Below are positions 42,907 to 52,497 of a DNA stretch of 64,000 bases, one piece after another. Position numbers and translations under genes: made by a program. The notes under the pieces are model-generated. The model did not search any database, had not been told where the DNA came from, and was given only the letters and a program-made list of their open reading frames with translations. The DNA is from Ectopseudomonas mendocina (GTDB taxonomy: Bacteria; Pseudomonadota; Gammaproteobacteria; Pseudomonadales; Pseudomonadaceae): NCBI RefSeq assembly GCF_008041835.1, contig NZ_VRYE01000026.1:1-64000 (forward strand). Direction: 5' to 3'. How positions within the stretch are numbered: position 1 is the stretch's first letter; each line of letters opens with the position of its first letter.

Positions 42907-44881
42907 GGCTTTCCCCCCTCAAATAACACCAGTGGCGCCAGCCGTTCTGCAGTTGCAACAGCGCCGCCTCGGCCAGGCGCTTGTCGATACTCGGCGTGCA
43001 GGCGCGCAAGGCCTCCTGCAGCTCGACCACCGCTGCGTCCAGAACGTCTTCACGGCCCGGCGCGGGACCACGCTCCAGGGCGTTTTCCAGGCGTTCAAGA
43101 AAGCGCTGCTGAGAACGTGCCAACCCGGTATCGGCATTGGCCAGGCACTTGCGCAGGTGCAGCAGTTCGTCGCCCAGATCGAGACCGGCCACGCCATCGT
43201 CCCAACGGCTGCGCGTCTGGTCCGGCCGCGCCGGGTAATGCCGCGCCAACTGGATCAGCCGGTCGGCCATGCGCCCGCCGAACCAGTTTTCGGCGCGGCC
43301 CAGGTCGCGACGAGTGAGACGCCCGAGATCGGTCAGGATCGCCTGCATCAGGCGCCGCCCATGCCAGACCGGATTGCGCAGCACCACCAGCTTGAAGGCC
43401 ATCACCGCGCAGCCCACGCCTATCAGCATGCCCGGCGCTTCATTGAGGAAGAATTCGACGTTGTAGCCGACACCCGGCGCCGGCAGGCAGAGCACGATGA
43501 AATGCAGACAGAAGGAAGTGGATGTGGCGGCCGTCGCCGGCTTGGCCATGCCCAACACACCGAAGAACAGCGGCACGCCCAGCACCATGCAGAGCATCAC
43601 GAAGCCATCGATCTGCGGCATCAGAATCTGGCCGACGAAAAACGCTACCGGCAGCGCGTAGAAGATACCGCGCAAGAACATCATGCCGATCTGCGGCGCG
43701 GATTCGAGCCGCGCGAACAGGCTGCAGACCACGCAGGCCAGGAGCAATGCACCAGTGGCGTGGGTCCAGCCTGTGGCCAGCCAGAAGGCTGCCAGGGTGA
43801 GAAAGGTCAAGGCGCTGCGCGAGCCATAAACCAGCGCGCTCTGCCAGTCGTAGTGCCAGGACAGAGCGCGTGGCGCATCGGCCGGCGCCCTGCCCTCCTC
43901 GACTGCAAGCAAGGCGCGACTGGCGTCCTCGACGCGCAACAGCAGCACCATCAAGCGCTCCAGGCACAGTTGCTGGCCACTGCTCAGTTCTTCGTCCTGC
44001 GCTGCGTGGCGCAGTTGCTCGACCAACTCCGGCAAATCTGACGGTTGCGCCTGTCGCAGGCGCTCATCCACTACCTGCAGCCAGGGCGCAACAGCTTGTG
44101 CCTCGGTGCTGCTCAGTTGCCGCCACTGCCGCGCCACACCGCGGGCCAGGCGCAACATGCCGAGCAGATCGCGACTCAGCACCCGCAACGCAATGGCTCG
44201 CTGGCGGCCTTGCGCGCCCTCGAACCAGGCATGCTCACGCTGAGCATCGACGGCGACGATACGCGCCAGCACCTCCAGCAGCCCCTGGCGGGAGCCGGCC
44301 TCACCGGCCAGCGCCTGGCGCGATGCGACGACGCCGGCCTGCCACGTGTCTCGCGCCTGTTGCGCCAGTTGCCGCTCGACTCGCTGCGGCCAGAGCAAAG
44401 CGCTGCTCAGGGTGGCGCAGATGATGCCCAGGCAGATTTCCGTGCAGCGGGCGATGGCTTCGTCGAACACCACGTATGGCTTGCCGATGGCCGGCAAGGC
44501 GATGATCGCGACCGTGTAGCCGGCCAGCACGAAGGAGTATGACCAGGCGCTGCGTAACATGGTCGAGGATGCCGTGCAAAGCGCCAGCCACAAGGCGAAC
44601 GCCAGCACGAACAACAGCGGCGCCTGGGCGAACAGCCCCATCATCACCACTGCCATGAAGGTGCCAACCAGCGTGCCGAGCAGTCGTGCCAGGCCCTTTT
44701 GCACCACCATGCCGGATAGCGGCTGGGCAACGATGAACGCGGTCATAAGTGCCCACTGCGGCTGCTCCAGGCCAAAACGCAGTGCGCACCACAATGCCAG
44801 ACCACCGCCGAGCAGGGTCTTGATGGCGAATTGAACGGCTTGCGGGCTTGGTGCAAGGAACACCAGCAAGGAGTCACGCAC
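42893..44881 (-). CDS. FUSC-family aromatic-acid efflux pump, AaeB-like
   Basis: 662 aa. Two sets of membrane segments (residues about 15-165 and 360-500), each followed by a soluble helical domain, in the FUSC arrangement. The N-terminal segment AVQFAIKTLLGGGLALWCALRFGLEQPQWALMTAFIVAQPLSGM is typical. The protein should export aromatic acids or similar hydrophobic weak acids through AaeA. First gene of the operon, with a MarR-type palindrome about 80 bp upstream. No regulator gene is adjacent. Confidence 0.9.
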   Translation of the reverse strand: MRDSLLVFLAPSPQAVQFAIKTLLGGGLALWCALRFGLEQPQWALMTAFIVAQPLSGMVVQKGLARLLGTLVGTFMAVVMMGLFAQAPLLFVLAFALWLALCTASSTMLRSAWSYSFVLAGYTVAIIALPAIGKPYVVFDEAIARCTEICLGIICATLSSALLWPQRVERQLAQQARDTWQAGVVASRQALAGEAGSRQGLLEVLARIVAVDAQREHAWFEGAQGRQRAIALRVLSRDLLGMLRLARGVARQWRQLSSTEAQAVAPWLQVVDERLRQAQPSDLPELVEQLRHAAQDEELSSGQQLCLERLMVLLLRVEDASRALLAVEEGRAPADAPRALSWHYDWQSALVYGSRSALTFLTLAAFWLATGWTHATGALLLACVVCSLFARLESAPQIGMMFLRGIFYALPVAFFVGQILMPQIDGFVMLCMVLGVPLFFGVLGMAKPATAATSTSFCLHFIVLCLPAPGVGYNVEFFLNEAPGMLIGVGCAVMAFKLVVLRNPVWHGRRLMQAILTDLGRLTRRDLGRAENWFGGRMADRLIQLARHYPARPDQTRSRWDDGVAGLDLGDELLHLRKCLANADTGLARSQQRFLERLENALERGPAPGREDVLDAAVVELQEALRACTPSIDKRLAEAALLQLQNGWRHWCYLRGESHGLA

Positions 44882-44957
44882 GATGGCTACCTGAAGAAAT
44901 CTCAGCTCTGAACATAGCTGTAGCGATTGGGTTCCGCCTCCGTGCGAAACTCAATTA

Positions 44958-44969
44958 TTAGCTAGCTAA
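44958..44969. promoter_or_regulatory. MarR-type palindrome upstream of the FUSC operon
   Basis: TTAGCTAGCTAA in an AT-rich setting (CAATTATTAGCTAGCTAACT), about 80 bp before the FUSC start. MarR-family repressors of efflux operons often bind TTAGN3-4CTAA sites, so this is a candidate operator even though no marR gene is in the window. Confidence 0.5.
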
Positions 44970-45106
44970 CTATATCTGTCCAGAGGCGTGAGTACCTGCT
45001 ACTCCAGGGTGCCTAACGAATCCGTGCTCTCGCCTGGGATAGCGAGCCAAAAAAAGGGCGACCGAAGTCGCCCGAATTGCCTTGCGTGCCCAGTGAACTG
45101 GAAGGA

Positions 45107-45223
45107 TCAGCTCTGCTTGCGCTTGTGAGCATCCTTCCAGATGAAGTAACCAACACCCCCGAAGAACGCGACCATCAGAAGAACGGTGCCGACTCCGGCG
45201 AGAACCACTGTATCGACGAACAT
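45107..45223 (-). CDS. ccoM: CcoM, small subunit of cbb3 oxidase
   Basis: 38 aa from the ATG at 45223, with AGGAGG upstream; a longer in-frame reading to 45355 crosses the promoter. One membrane helix (VVLAGVGTVLLMVAFFGGVGYFIW) followed by KDAHKRKQS. This matches the short, stand-alone CcoM described for P. stutzeri cbb3 oxidase, where it stabilises the complex. No ccoNOQP genes are near. Two Anr-type sites lie upstream, consistent with low-oxygen induction. Confidence 0.88.
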   Translation of the reverse strand: MFVDTVVLAGVGTVLLMVAFFGGVGYFIWKDAHKRKQS

Positions 45224-45290
45224 GGGCTGCCTCCTGTTGTGCCTGTCTGTCTGGGATGGCTTCACGTTATCAGCACGGGCGGCGGGAAAA

Positions 45291-45304
45291 TTGACCTGGA
45301 TCAA
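45291..45304 (-). promoter_or_regulatory. Anr/FNR-like box, proximal
   Basis: TTGACCTGGATCAA: matches TTGAT-N4-ATCAA except for C at position 5. It lies about 70-80 bp before the ccoM start, a normal position for class II activation if the transcript starts near 45255. Confidence 0.7.
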
Positions 45305-45341
45305 TGGCTGGAGAGCAGGCGTGACCAGGCCTTGGGGAATA

Positions 45342-45355
45342 CTGACCCAGGTCAA
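45342..45355 (-). promoter_or_regulatory. Anr/FNR-like box, distal
   Basis: On the minus strand TTGACCTGGGTCAG, the same half TTGACCTGG as the proximal box with a weaker second half. It is 51 bp upstream of the proximal box. It may be a second, weaker site or serve a transcript in the other direction. Confidence 0.5.
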
Positions 45356-45423
45356 GAAATCGGGGGGTACGGGGCGCGAAGCACAACCTGGCAGCTGTGC
45401 CTGACACGCAAACGGCGGGAGTT

Positions 45424-45585
45424 TCAGCGTTTCTTGGGCTTGCTCTTGGCCTTCTTCCTGGCCTTGCCCAGCGGCAATACCTGCTCGAAGACCTGGCGCA
45501 TCTCGTTGAGGCGCTTGTCGTTGAGATCGTGGATACGCTTGTCGCGCTCGGCGGCGAAATCGATCAGCTTGTCATCGTTGCTCAT
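45424..45585 (-). CDS. Small basic hypothetical protein
   Basis: 53 aa from the ATG at 45585, which overlaps the alkB stop (TGA in ATGA). An acidic-basic helical N-terminus (DDKLIDFAAERDKRIHDLNDKRLNEM) and a Lys/Arg tail (KARKKAKSKPKKR) suggest nucleic-acid or protein binding. No family is known to me. It is translationally coupled to alkB. Confidence 0.65.
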   Translation of the reverse strand: MSNDDKLIDFAAERDKRIHDLNDKRLNEMRQVFEQVLPLGKARKKAKSKPKKR

Positions 45586-46181
45586 AGCGGAAACCGGATC
45601 AGGCGAAAGGTCAGGTTCAGGCGTGGCGCGCAGGCTTGGCGCGTCTTCGCCACTTGATGTTGCCAATGATGCTGGGTTGGCCCACGCATGACCAGTAGCG
45701 AGGCGTGCTCCAGCGTCAGCGAATGCTCGATGCGCGTGCTGCCAACCCGGCGCAGATCGAAGCGCCGACTGCCGCCCAGATTGAGCGAGGCGATCAACGG
45801 ACTGCGCCCCAGCTCAGGCTCGGCATCACTGTGCCAGCCCATGGAGTCCTGGCCATCGCGGTAATGGTTGAGCAGTACGGCATTGAGCGGCTGGCCGACT
45901 TGCTTCACGACACGCTGGCGAATTTCGTCGAGCAGAGGTGTCCAGGGCAACGGTTCGTGCACTTTCCCGGAATAGCGATAACGCGCCTCGGGGTCGCCGT
46001 ACCAGGCGGTCAGCCGTGGCGTGCGGTGGTAACGCCCATGAATGAACAGCTCCGGCTGTTGCCAGGGCGTCTGCTCAACCAGCGTATGCAGCCAGCTGTC
46101 GGCGAGGCCGGCATCGACCCAACCGGGCAGATAGTCCAGCTCGGCATCGGCGAGTGTAGGCAAGGGGTCGGCGAACAGCAT
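45582..46181 (-). CDS. alkB: AlkB-like 2-oxoglutarate/Fe(II) dioxygenase
   Basis: 199 aa. The iron ligands H117-x-D119 in GWHSDAEPEL and H175 in WQHQVAK are present, as is the 2-oxoglutarate site RLNLTFR (R187, R193). It is closer to the ALKBH2/3-like bacterial AlkB proteins than to E. coli AlkB in length and in the RYRYSGKVHEPLPW segment. It would repair 1-meA and 3-meC in DNA or RNA. No ada gene is nearby, so control by the adaptive response cannot be inferred. Confidence 0.9.
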   Translation of the reverse strand: MLFADPLPTLADAELDYLPGWVDAGLADSWLHTLVEQTPWQQPELFIHGRYHRTPRLTAWYGDPEARYRYSGKVHEPLPWTPLLDEIRQRVVKQVGQPLNAVLLNHYRDGQDSMGWHSDAEPELGRSPLIASLNLGGSRRFDLRRVGSTRIEHSLTLEHASLLVMRGPTQHHWQHQVAKTRQACAPRLNLTFRLIRFPL

Positions 46182-46211
46182 GACAACACTCCGGAGCTAA
46201 CCTAGCAAAAG

Positions 46212-46391
46212 TTAAAAGTCTCGCGAGCTAGAGCCATGCAAGGCGCAACGACCAACGGGAGTAACAGCCAAAGGCTGGCCCGAAGGGTGAGCGCCAGCGA
46301 ATCAAACTGGCGAGGAATGGCCGGGGTCGCGCTCGACTGTACTTTTGTACATGAGCATTACTCGCCAGCTTTTAACGCAGCAGACTTTTAA
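46212..46391. mobile_element. 180-bp inverted-repeat intergenic element
   Basis: Bounded by perfect 10-bp ends TTAAAAGTCT and AGACTTTTAA. Inside, CTGGCGAG and CTCGCCAG form a long inner stem, and a GTACTTTTGTAC palindrome lies between them. The right end abuts the stop codon of the following gene. It has no coding capacity. It looks like a miniature transposable element or a folded repeat of the genus. No target duplication is clear. Confidence 0.5.
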
Positions 46392-46685
46392 TCAGACTTC
46401 CACGTCCACCCACAGCCCTTGTCGGGGCAAATCCCCCAGCGCCTGCTCCACCTCTTCCGGCTCGGCCTCGGCCAGCTGTTCAGGGGTGTAGCCACGCCGC
46501 TGGCGGCGGCGCTGCTCGTCGCGCAGCAGCTCCTCGGTTTCCTGCGGGTGACGTTTGTCCAGGCTCAGCGCACTTTCCTTGGCGCTCTCCTCGGCCGGGG
46601 TCACCGGAGGGATCTCGGGCTTGGGCTTGATCACGTCTTGCGTGGCCGTAACCGGCACCAGGCTATGGGGGATCGGTGGCAACAT
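46392..46685 (-). CDS. Conserved small hypothetical protein
   Basis: 97 aa with a strong GGAGGTG ribosome site. A Pro-rich start (MLPPIPHSLVPVTATQDVIKP), then Glu/Arg-rich helices (ETEELLRDEQRRRQRRGYTPEQL) and the end GDLPRQGLWVDVEV. It is not membrane-bound and has no known domain. It occupies the place of PA3307 beside rapA. The stop sits at the edge of the inverted-repeat element. Confidence 0.7.
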   Translation of the reverse strand: MLPPIPHSLVPVTATQDVIKPKPEIPPVTPAEESAKESALSLDKRHPQETEELLRDEQRRRQRRGYTPEQLAEAEPEEVEQALGDLPRQGLWVDVEV

Positions 46686-46851
46686 GCAACGGCACCTCCT
46701 TTGGTCAGGCTGTCGGCCCCGTCATCCGCGACTTTAGCCCGTGCTCGCTACACTTTCGACTGGCGGACGCGCCGATAGTGCCATGACCGCTTTGGCCATG
46801 GCGCGGCATCCGTTACCATAGTCGGCTTTTTCACGCGGGAGACAGACAGGC

Positions 46852-49695
46852 ATGGCGCAATATCAACCGGGGCAACGCTGGATCAGTGACAGCGAAGCGG
46901 AATTGGGTCTGGGCACCATCCTCGCCGAGGAAGGCCGCCTGCTCACCGTGCTCTACCCGGCCACCGGCGAAACCCGCCAGTACGCCACGCGCAATGCCCC
47001 GCTGACCCGCGTGCGCTTCGCCCCGGGCGACGAAATCACCCATTTCGAGGGGTGGAAGCTCACCGTACAGGAAGTCGAGGACATCGACGGCCTGCTGGTC
47101 TACCACGGCCTCGATGCCCAGCATAAACCGGTGACCCTGCCGGAAACCCAGCTGTCGAACTTCATCCAGTTCCGCCTGGCCAGCGACCGCCTGTTCGCCG
47201 GTCAGATCGACCCGCTGGCCTGGTTCGCCCTGCGCTACCACAGCCTGGAACACAACAGCCGCCTGTTGCAGTCGCCCCTCTGGGGCCTGGGCGGCGCGCG
47301 CGCCCAGCCGATTGCCCACCAGCTGCACATCGCCCGTGAAGTGGCTGACCGTATCGCCCCGCGCGTACTGCTGGCCGACGAAGTGGGCCTGGGCAAGACC
47401 ATCGAAGCCGGCCTGGTGATTCATCGCCAGCTGCTCTCCGGTCGCGCCAGCCGCGTGCTGATCCTGGTGCCGGAAAACCTGCAGCACCAGTGGCTGGTGG
47501 AGATGCGCCGGCGTTTCAACCTCGACGTCGCCCTGTTCGACGCCGAGCGCTTCATGGAAAGCGACGCCAGCAACCCCTTCGAGGATTGCCAGCTGGCGCT
47601 GGTCGCCCTGGAGTGGCTGAAGGACGACGACAACGCCCAGGACGCGCTGTTCGCCGCCGGCTGGGACCTGCTGGTGGTCGACGAAGCCCACCACCTGGTC
47701 TGGCACCCGGAGCAAGCCAGCGCCGAATACGCGCTGGTCGAGCAACTGGCCGAGGTCATCCCCGGCGTGCTGCTGCTCACCGCCACTCCGGAACAGCTCG
47801 GCCAGGACAGCCACTTCGCCCGCCTGCGTCTGCTCGACCCGGCCCGTTTCCATGACCTGCAAGCCTTCCGCGCCGAAAGCAGCCAGTACCGCCCGGTGGC
47901 CGAAGCCGTGCAGGAGCTGCTCGACCAGGGCACGCTCAGCGCCCAGGCGCGCGACGCCATCGGCGGCTTCCTCGGCGACGAAGGTCGCGAACTGCTGGAC
48001 GCCATCGACGGCGGCGACGAAGAAGCCCGCGCCCGCCTGGTGCGTGAACTGCTGGATCGCCACGGCACCGGCCGCCTGCTGTTCCGCAACACCCGCGCCG
48101 CCGTACAGGGCTTTCCCGAGCGCGAATTGCACCCCTACCCGCTGCCGAGCCCCGATGAATATCTGGAATTGCCGCTCGGTGAGCATGCCGAGCTGTACCC
48201 GGAAGTCAGCTACCAGGCGCAGGAAGAAGTCGACGACGAGCAGCGCTGGTGGCGCATCGACCCACGCGTCGAGTGGCTGATCGACACCCTGAAGATGCTG
48301 AAGAAATTCAAGGTGCTGGTGATCTGTGCCCACGCCGAAACCGCGCTGGATCTGGAAGACGCCCTGCGCGTGCGCTCCGGCATACCGGCCACGGTGTTCC
48401 ATGAAGGCATGAGCATCCTCGAACGCGACCGTGCCGCTGCTTACTTCGCCGACGAAGAATTCGGCGCGCAGGTGCTGATCTGCTCGGAAATCGGCTCCGA
48501 AGGCCGCAACTTCCAGTTCGCTCATCATCTGGTGCTGTTCGACCTGCCGGCCCACCCGGACCTGCTCGAACAGCGCATCGGCCGTCTCGACCGCATCGGC
48601 CAGAAACACCGCATCCAGCTGCACGTGCCGTACCTGGAGAACAGCCCGCAGGAACGCCTGTTCCAGTGGCACCACCAGGCGCTGAATGCCTTCCTCGCCA
48701 CCTGCCCGACCGGCAACGCCCTACAGCACCAGTTCGGCCCACGCCTGCTGCCGCTGCTGGAAAACGGCGACGACGGCCAGTGGCAGCAACTGCTGGACGA
48801 AGCCACCGCCGAACGCATTCGCCTCGAGGGCGAGCTGCACAGCGGCCGCGACCGCCTGCTGGAGCTGAATTCCGGCGGCGCCGGTGAAGGCGAAGCGCTG
48901 GTCGAGGCGATCCTCGAGCAGGACGACCAGTTCACCCTGCCGATCTACATGGAAGAGCTGTTCAACGCCTTCGGTATCGACAGCGAAGACCACTCCGACA
49001 ACGCCCTGATCCTGCGCCCCAGCGAGAAGATGCTGGATGCCAGCTTCCCCCTGGGCGACGACGAGGCGGTAACCATCACCTACGACCGCGAGCTGGCCCT
49101 GGCCCGCGAGGACATGCAGTTCCTCACCTGGGAACACCCCATGGTGCAGGGCGGCATGGACCTGGTGTTGTCCGGCTCGATGGGCAACACCGCGGTGGCG
49201 CTGATCAAGAACAAGGCGCTCAAGCCCGGCACCGTGCTGCTGGAGCTGCTTTACGTCAGCGAAGTGGTCGGCCCGCGCAAGCTGCAGCTCGGCCGCTTCC
49301 TGCCGCCGGCGGCGTTGCGCTGCCTGCTCGACGCCAACGGCAACGACCTGGCGCCGAAGGTCGGCTTCGAGACCCTCAACGATCAGCTGGAGAGCGTACC
49401 GCGGGCCAGCGCCAACAAGTTCGTCCAGGCCCAGCGCGATGTGCTGGCCAAGCAGATCAACGACGCCGAAGCCAAGGTCATGCCGCGTCATGTCGAGCGC
49501 GTGAGCGAAGCCAAGCGCCGTCTGATCGCTGAACTGGACGAGGAACTGGCGCGTCTGGTCGCCCTGCAGGCAGTCAACCCGAGCGTACGTGACAGCGAGA
49601 TCGCGGCCCTGCGCGAGCAGCGCGAACAGAGCCTGGCGATGTTCGACAAGGCTGCCCTGCGCCTGGAAGCGATTCGCGTATTGGTCGCAGGCTAA
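46852..49695 (+). CDS. rapA: RapA (HepA), RNA polymerase-recycling SWI2/SNF2 ATPase
   Basis: 947 aa, as for E. coli RapA (968). Two N-terminal Tudor-like domains (residues 1-110), the SNF2 motor with Walker [15 protein letters not shown] (about residue 170) and DEAHH, helicase C motifs [22 protein letters not shown] and [11 protein letters not shown], then the RapA-specific C-terminal domain. It binds core RNA polymerase and frees stalled post-termination complexes. The gene is single. Confidence 0.96.
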   Translation: MAQYQPGQRWISDSEAELGLGTILAEEGRLLTVLYPATGETRQYATRNAPLTRVRFAPGDEITHFEGWKLTVQEVEDIDGLLVYHGLDAQHKPVTLPETQLSNFIQFRLASDRLFAGQIDPLAWFALRYHSLEHNSRLLQSPLWGLGGARAQPIAHQLHIAREVADRIAPRVLLADEVGLGKTIEAGLVIHRQLLSGRASRVLILVPENLQHQWLVEMRRRFNLDVALFDAERFMESDASNPFEDCQLALVALEWLKDDDNAQDALFAAGWDLLVVDEAHHLVWHPEQASAEYALVEQLAEVIPGVLLLTATPEQLGQDSHFARLRLLDPARFHDLQAFRAESSQYRPVAEAVQELLDQGTLSAQARDAIGGFLGDEGRELLDAIDGGDEEARARLVRELLDRHGTGRLLFRNTRAAVQGFPERELHPYPLPSPDEYLELPLGEHAELYPEVSYQAQEEVDDEQRWWRIDPRVEWLIDTLKMLKKFKVLVICAHAETALDLEDALRVRSGIPATVFHEGMSILERDRAAAYFADEEFGAQVLICSEIGSEGRNFQFAHHLVLFDLPAHPDLLEQRIGRLDRIGQKHRIQLHVPYLENSPQERLFQWHHQALNAFLATCPTGNALQHQFGPRLLPLLENGDDGQWQQLLDEATAERIRLEGELHSGRDRLLELNSGGAGEGEALVEAILEQDDQFTLPIYMEELFNAFGIDSEDHSDNALILRPSEKMLDASFPLGDDEAVTITYDRELALAREDMQFLTWEHPMVQGGMDLVLSGSMGNTAVALIKNKALKPGTVLLELLYVSEVVGPRKLQLGRFLPPAALRCLLDANGNDLAPKVGFETLNDQLESVPRASANKFVQAQRDVLAKQINDAEAKVMPRHVERVSEAKRRLIAELDEELARLVALQAVNPSVRDSEIAALREQREQSLAMFDKAALRLEAIRVLVAG

Positions 49696-49812
49696 CGCTG
49701 AACGCAGTGGGTGCAGGCATCGCCCTCGCCCACTGTACGGCGGCACGATCTGCCACTCGCTTTGGCACCTCTCGCATTGGCAAGCGTCCAGCCACTGGCC
49801 ATAGTTGCGCAT
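49692..49812 (-). pseudogene. Frameshifted small zinc-ribbon reading frame
   Basis: From the ATG at 49812 the minus strand reads MRNYGQWLDACQCERCQSEW, then QIVPPYS. With one base removed near 49730 it continues as [13 protein letters not shown] and stops at 49692-49694, inside the rapA stop. The joined product would be about 40 aa with CxxC...CxxC, a zinc ribbon. Without the shift the frame loses the second pair. A disrupted tiny gene, or a sequencing error, is more likely than chance, but the evidence is limited. Confidence 0.35.
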
Positions 49813-49835
49813 CCGATAACACAGGGAGTCTTGTC

Positions 49836-50474
49836 ATGCGCTGGTTGCTGCTCGGTCTGGTGGGTGCTGCGGTCTTTATCTACGGCCGGATCAGCGGTGA
49901 TGTGCAACTCAGCCTGCTGAGCAAAGGCATCCCGGTGATCGCCCTGCTGCTCTGGCTACGCCAGGCACCCGCCGGCACCTACCGGCGCTGGATCGGCATT
50001 GGCCTGCTGTGTTCACTGCTCGGCGACATTCTGCTCGACTGGCCGCAAGACCTCTTCGTATTCGGCCTCGGCGCCTTCCTGCTGGCTCATCTGGCCTACC
50101 TGTACGCCTACTGTTCCGACAGCCGCCGACTTGCCTTGCCCGCCCTGCTGCTGGCACTGCTGGCAGGCGCAACGATGTTCGCCGTACTGGCGAGCGGCGG
50201 CTTGGGCAGCCTGCTGATTCCGGTGGCCTGCTATGCCATGGCAATCTGCCTGATGCTCTGGCGGGCCGTGGCGCGTCTCGGTCAGCCTGGCCTGCAAACA
50301 CGTTCGGCCTGGCTGGCCGTCGGCGGTGCGACGCTGTTCATGCTCTCCGATAGCCTGATCGGCATCGATCGCTTCGTCGTCAGCTTCGACGCCGCGCCCT
50401 ATGCCATCATCCTCACCTACTGGCTCGGCCAGTGGGGTATTGCCGCTTCGGCCTTCGAACGCATCAAGACCTAG
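49836..50474 (+). CDS. Lysoplasmalogenase-like (YhhN / TMEM86) membrane protein
   Basis: 212 aa from the ATG at 49836 (AGGGAG upstream). Eight membrane segments; the YhhN motifs GLLCSLLGDILLDWPQDLFVFGLGAFLLAHLAYLYAY and the C-terminal ATLFMLSDSLIGIDRF with conserved Asp residues are clear. Relatives hydrolyse the vinyl-ether bond of lysoplasmalogens; the bacterial substrate is uncertain. Single gene. Confidence 0.85.
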   Translation: MRWLLLGLVGAAVFIYGRISGDVQLSLLSKGIPVIALLLWLRQAPAGTYRRWIGIGLLCSLLGDILLDWPQDLFVFGLGAFLLAHLAYLYAYCSDSRRLALPALLLALLAGATMFAVLASGGLGSLLIPVACYAMAICLMLWRAVARLGQPGLQTRSAWLAVGGATLFMLSDSLIGIDRFVVSFDAAPYAIILTYWLGQWGIAASAFERIKT

Positions 50475-50572
50475 CAGGCGATTGATACCCCTGCCAGGCA
50501 GCGGGAAAGCCCTGACGGCAGGCGCGCACTTGGCTAAAATGCCGGCCTTTCCCGCTACCCGTTGCGATTGCC

Positions 50573-51316
50573 GTGAGCCAAGAACCTGATCGTCTGTTCG
50601 CCCACCCTCTGCCCGAGGTGCCCGATTTCGTCTTCAACGAGGACGTGGTGCGGGTCTTCCCCGACATGATCAAGCGCTCGGTGCCCGGCTACCCGACCAT
50701 CGTCGAGAACATCGGCGTACTCGCCAGCCAGTTCGCCCAGGCGCACACCACACTGTATGACCTCGGCGCCTCACTCGGCGCGGTGACCCAGGCACTGCGC
50801 CGCCATGTAAAAGCGGACGGCTGCCAGGTGATCGCGGTGGACAACTCGCCGGCCATGGTCGAGCGCTGCCGCGAATACCTGCACGCCCAGGACGCCATGT
50901 TCCAGGAGCTGCTGCCGGTGCAGGTGATCGAAGCCGACATCCTGGCCCTCGACCTGCACCCCACCTCGCTGGTCACGCTCAACTTCACCCTGCAGTTCAT
51001 CCCCCCGGAGCGCCGCCTGGAATTGCTCACGCGCATTCGCCAGGCGCTGCTGCCCGGTGGCGCGCTGATCCTCTCGGAGAAGCTGCGCTTCGAGGATGCC
51101 GCCGAGCATGAGCTGCTCACCCAGCTGCATGTCGCCTTCAAACGCGCCAATGGCTACAGCGAGCTGGAGATTGCGCAGAAGCGCAGCGCCATCGAAAAGG
51201 TGATGCTGCCCGACAGTCTCGAACAACATCGCGAGCGCCTGCTGGCCGCCGGTTTCAGCAAGGTAGTGCCCTGGTTCCAGTGCCTGAACTTCGCCTCGCT
51301 GGTGGCCCTGCCATGA
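50573..51316 (+). CDS. cmoA: CmoA, carboxy-SAM synthase
   Basis: 247 aa from a GTG at 50573. Class I methyltransferase fold with [12 protein letters not shown] (motif I) and [12 protein letters not shown] (motif II). CmoA converts SAM and prephenate to carboxy-S-adenosyl-methionine, the donor for CmoB. The early segment [23 protein letters not shown] is family-specific. Its stop overlaps the cmoB start by 4 bp. Confidence 0.94.
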   Translation: MSQEPDRLFAHPLPEVPDFVFNEDVVRVFPDMIKRSVPGYPTIVENIGVLASQFAQAHTTLYDLGASLGAVTQALRRHVKADGCQVIAVDNSPAMVERCREYLHAQDAMFQELLPVQVIEADILALDLHPTSLVTLNFTLQFIPPERRLELLTRIRQALLPGGALILSEKLRFEDAAEHELLTQLHVAFKRANGYSELEIAQKRSAIEKVMLPDSLEQHRERLLAAGFSKVVPWFQCLNFASLVALP

Positions 51317-52281
51317 TGCGCGATCTGGATCTCGACGCCCTGCAGGCGCAACTGGCCGGTACTCCGTTGCAAGACTGGGCCTGCGAGTTGCCCGGCCAGC
51401 TCGACGCCAAACTGGCCATCGGTCACGGCGATCTGCCGCGCTGGTACGGTGCCGTGCAGGCGCTACCGGATCTGCCGGTGAGCGAGGTGGAACTGGTGCA
51501 GCGCTTCACCTTCGGCGGCGCCTGCGATGACAGCACGCGCGCACAATTGAAAGCCGCACTGCAGGGGCTGATTCCCTGGCGCAAGGGCCCGTTCGAGCTG
51601 TTCGGCGTGCATATCGACACCGAATGGCGTTCGGACTGGAAATGGCAGCGCGTCGCCCCGCATCTCGACCTGCATGGCAAGCGTATCCTCGACGTCGGCT
51701 GCGGCAATGGCTACTACATGTGGCGCATGCTCGGCGCCGGTGCCGACAGCGTGGTCGGCATCGACCCTAACTGGCTGTTCCTCTGCCAGTTCCTGGCGAT
51801 GAAGCGTTACCTGCCCGATTACCCTGTCTGGCACCTGCCGCTGGCCTTCGAGGAACTGCCAGCCAAGCTGCAGGGCTTCGACACGGTGTTCTCCATGGGC
51901 GTGCTCTATCACCGTCGCTCGCCCATCGACCACCTGTTCGACCTCAAGGACGCGCTGGTCAAGGGCGGCGAACTGGTGCTGGAAACCCTGGTGATCGAAG
52001 GCGATGCCGAACAGGTGCTGGTGCCCGAAGATCGCTACGCGCAAATGCGCAACGTCTGGTTCCTGCCCTCGGTGCCGGCCCTGGAGCGCTGGCTGCGCCG
52101 CGCCGGTTTCGAGGACGTGCGCTGCGTCGACGTCAGTCGCACCTCGGTGGAGGAACAACGTGCCACCGAATGGATGCGCTTCCAGTCGCTGCCGGAGTTC
52201 CTCGACCCAGCCGACCACAACCGCACCCTCGAAGGCCTGCCGGCACCGACCCGCGCCGTATTGATCGCACGCAAGCCGTAA
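51313..52281 (+). CDS. cmoB: CmoB, tRNA U34 carboxymethyltransferase
   Basis: 322 aa from the ATG at 51313 (a second ATG is next to it). Motif I is [20 protein letters not shown], with [12 protein letters not shown] and [16 protein letters not shown]. It transfers the carboxymethyl group from carboxy-SAM to 5-hydroxyuridine 34 to give cmo5U, widening wobble reading. It is co-transcribed with cmoA. Confidence 0.95.
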   Translation: MMRDLDLDALQAQLAGTPLQDWACELPGQLDAKLAIGHGDLPRWYGAVQALPDLPVSEVELVQRFTFGGACDDSTRAQLKAALQGLIPWRKGPFELFGVHIDTEWRSDWKWQRVAPHLDLHGKRILDVGCGNGYYMWRMLGAGADSVVGIDPNWLFLCQFLAMKRYLPDYPVWHLPLAFEELPAKLQGFDTVFSMGVLYHRRSPIDHLFDLKDALVKGGELVLETLVIEGDAEQVLVPEDRYAQMRNVWFLPSVPALERWLRRAGFEDVRCVDVSRTSVEEQRATEWMRFQSLPEFLDPADHNRTLEGLPAPTRAVLIARKP

Positions 52282-52497
52282 CGCCAGGCGCTCGTAGGAC
52301 GGACCGGAACGCCGGCTCGTAGGGCGGACTCAGGAGCCTAAGCGAACAGTCCGCCATCGGCTTACCGGATATCTGCATGCACCGAACTCCCGCAACGGCG
52401 TACTGCTTCGCGACGACTGCATGGATACAGGAGTTAGAACGACGCTAGAAGCCAAAGCCGAGTACGCCCTACGGTCTGCGGTGCGCCAATCGCCCCC
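52282..52497. repeat. Repeat-bearing spacer between cmoB and pdxJ
   Basis: GCTCGTAGGACGGAC and GGCTCGTAGGGCGGAC are near repeats 26 bp apart, with an inverted GTCCGCC further on (52350). They relate to the GTAGGGCGGAC unit at 29076. This spacer is also where the conserved P. aeruginosa pdxJ-nadB block ends and other genes begin. Confidence 0.6.

Noticed and set aside
46831..48675. A 614-codon open frame opposite rapA
   Set aside because: Antisense to intact RapA, composition typical of a codon-bias shadow, no ribosome site or motif.
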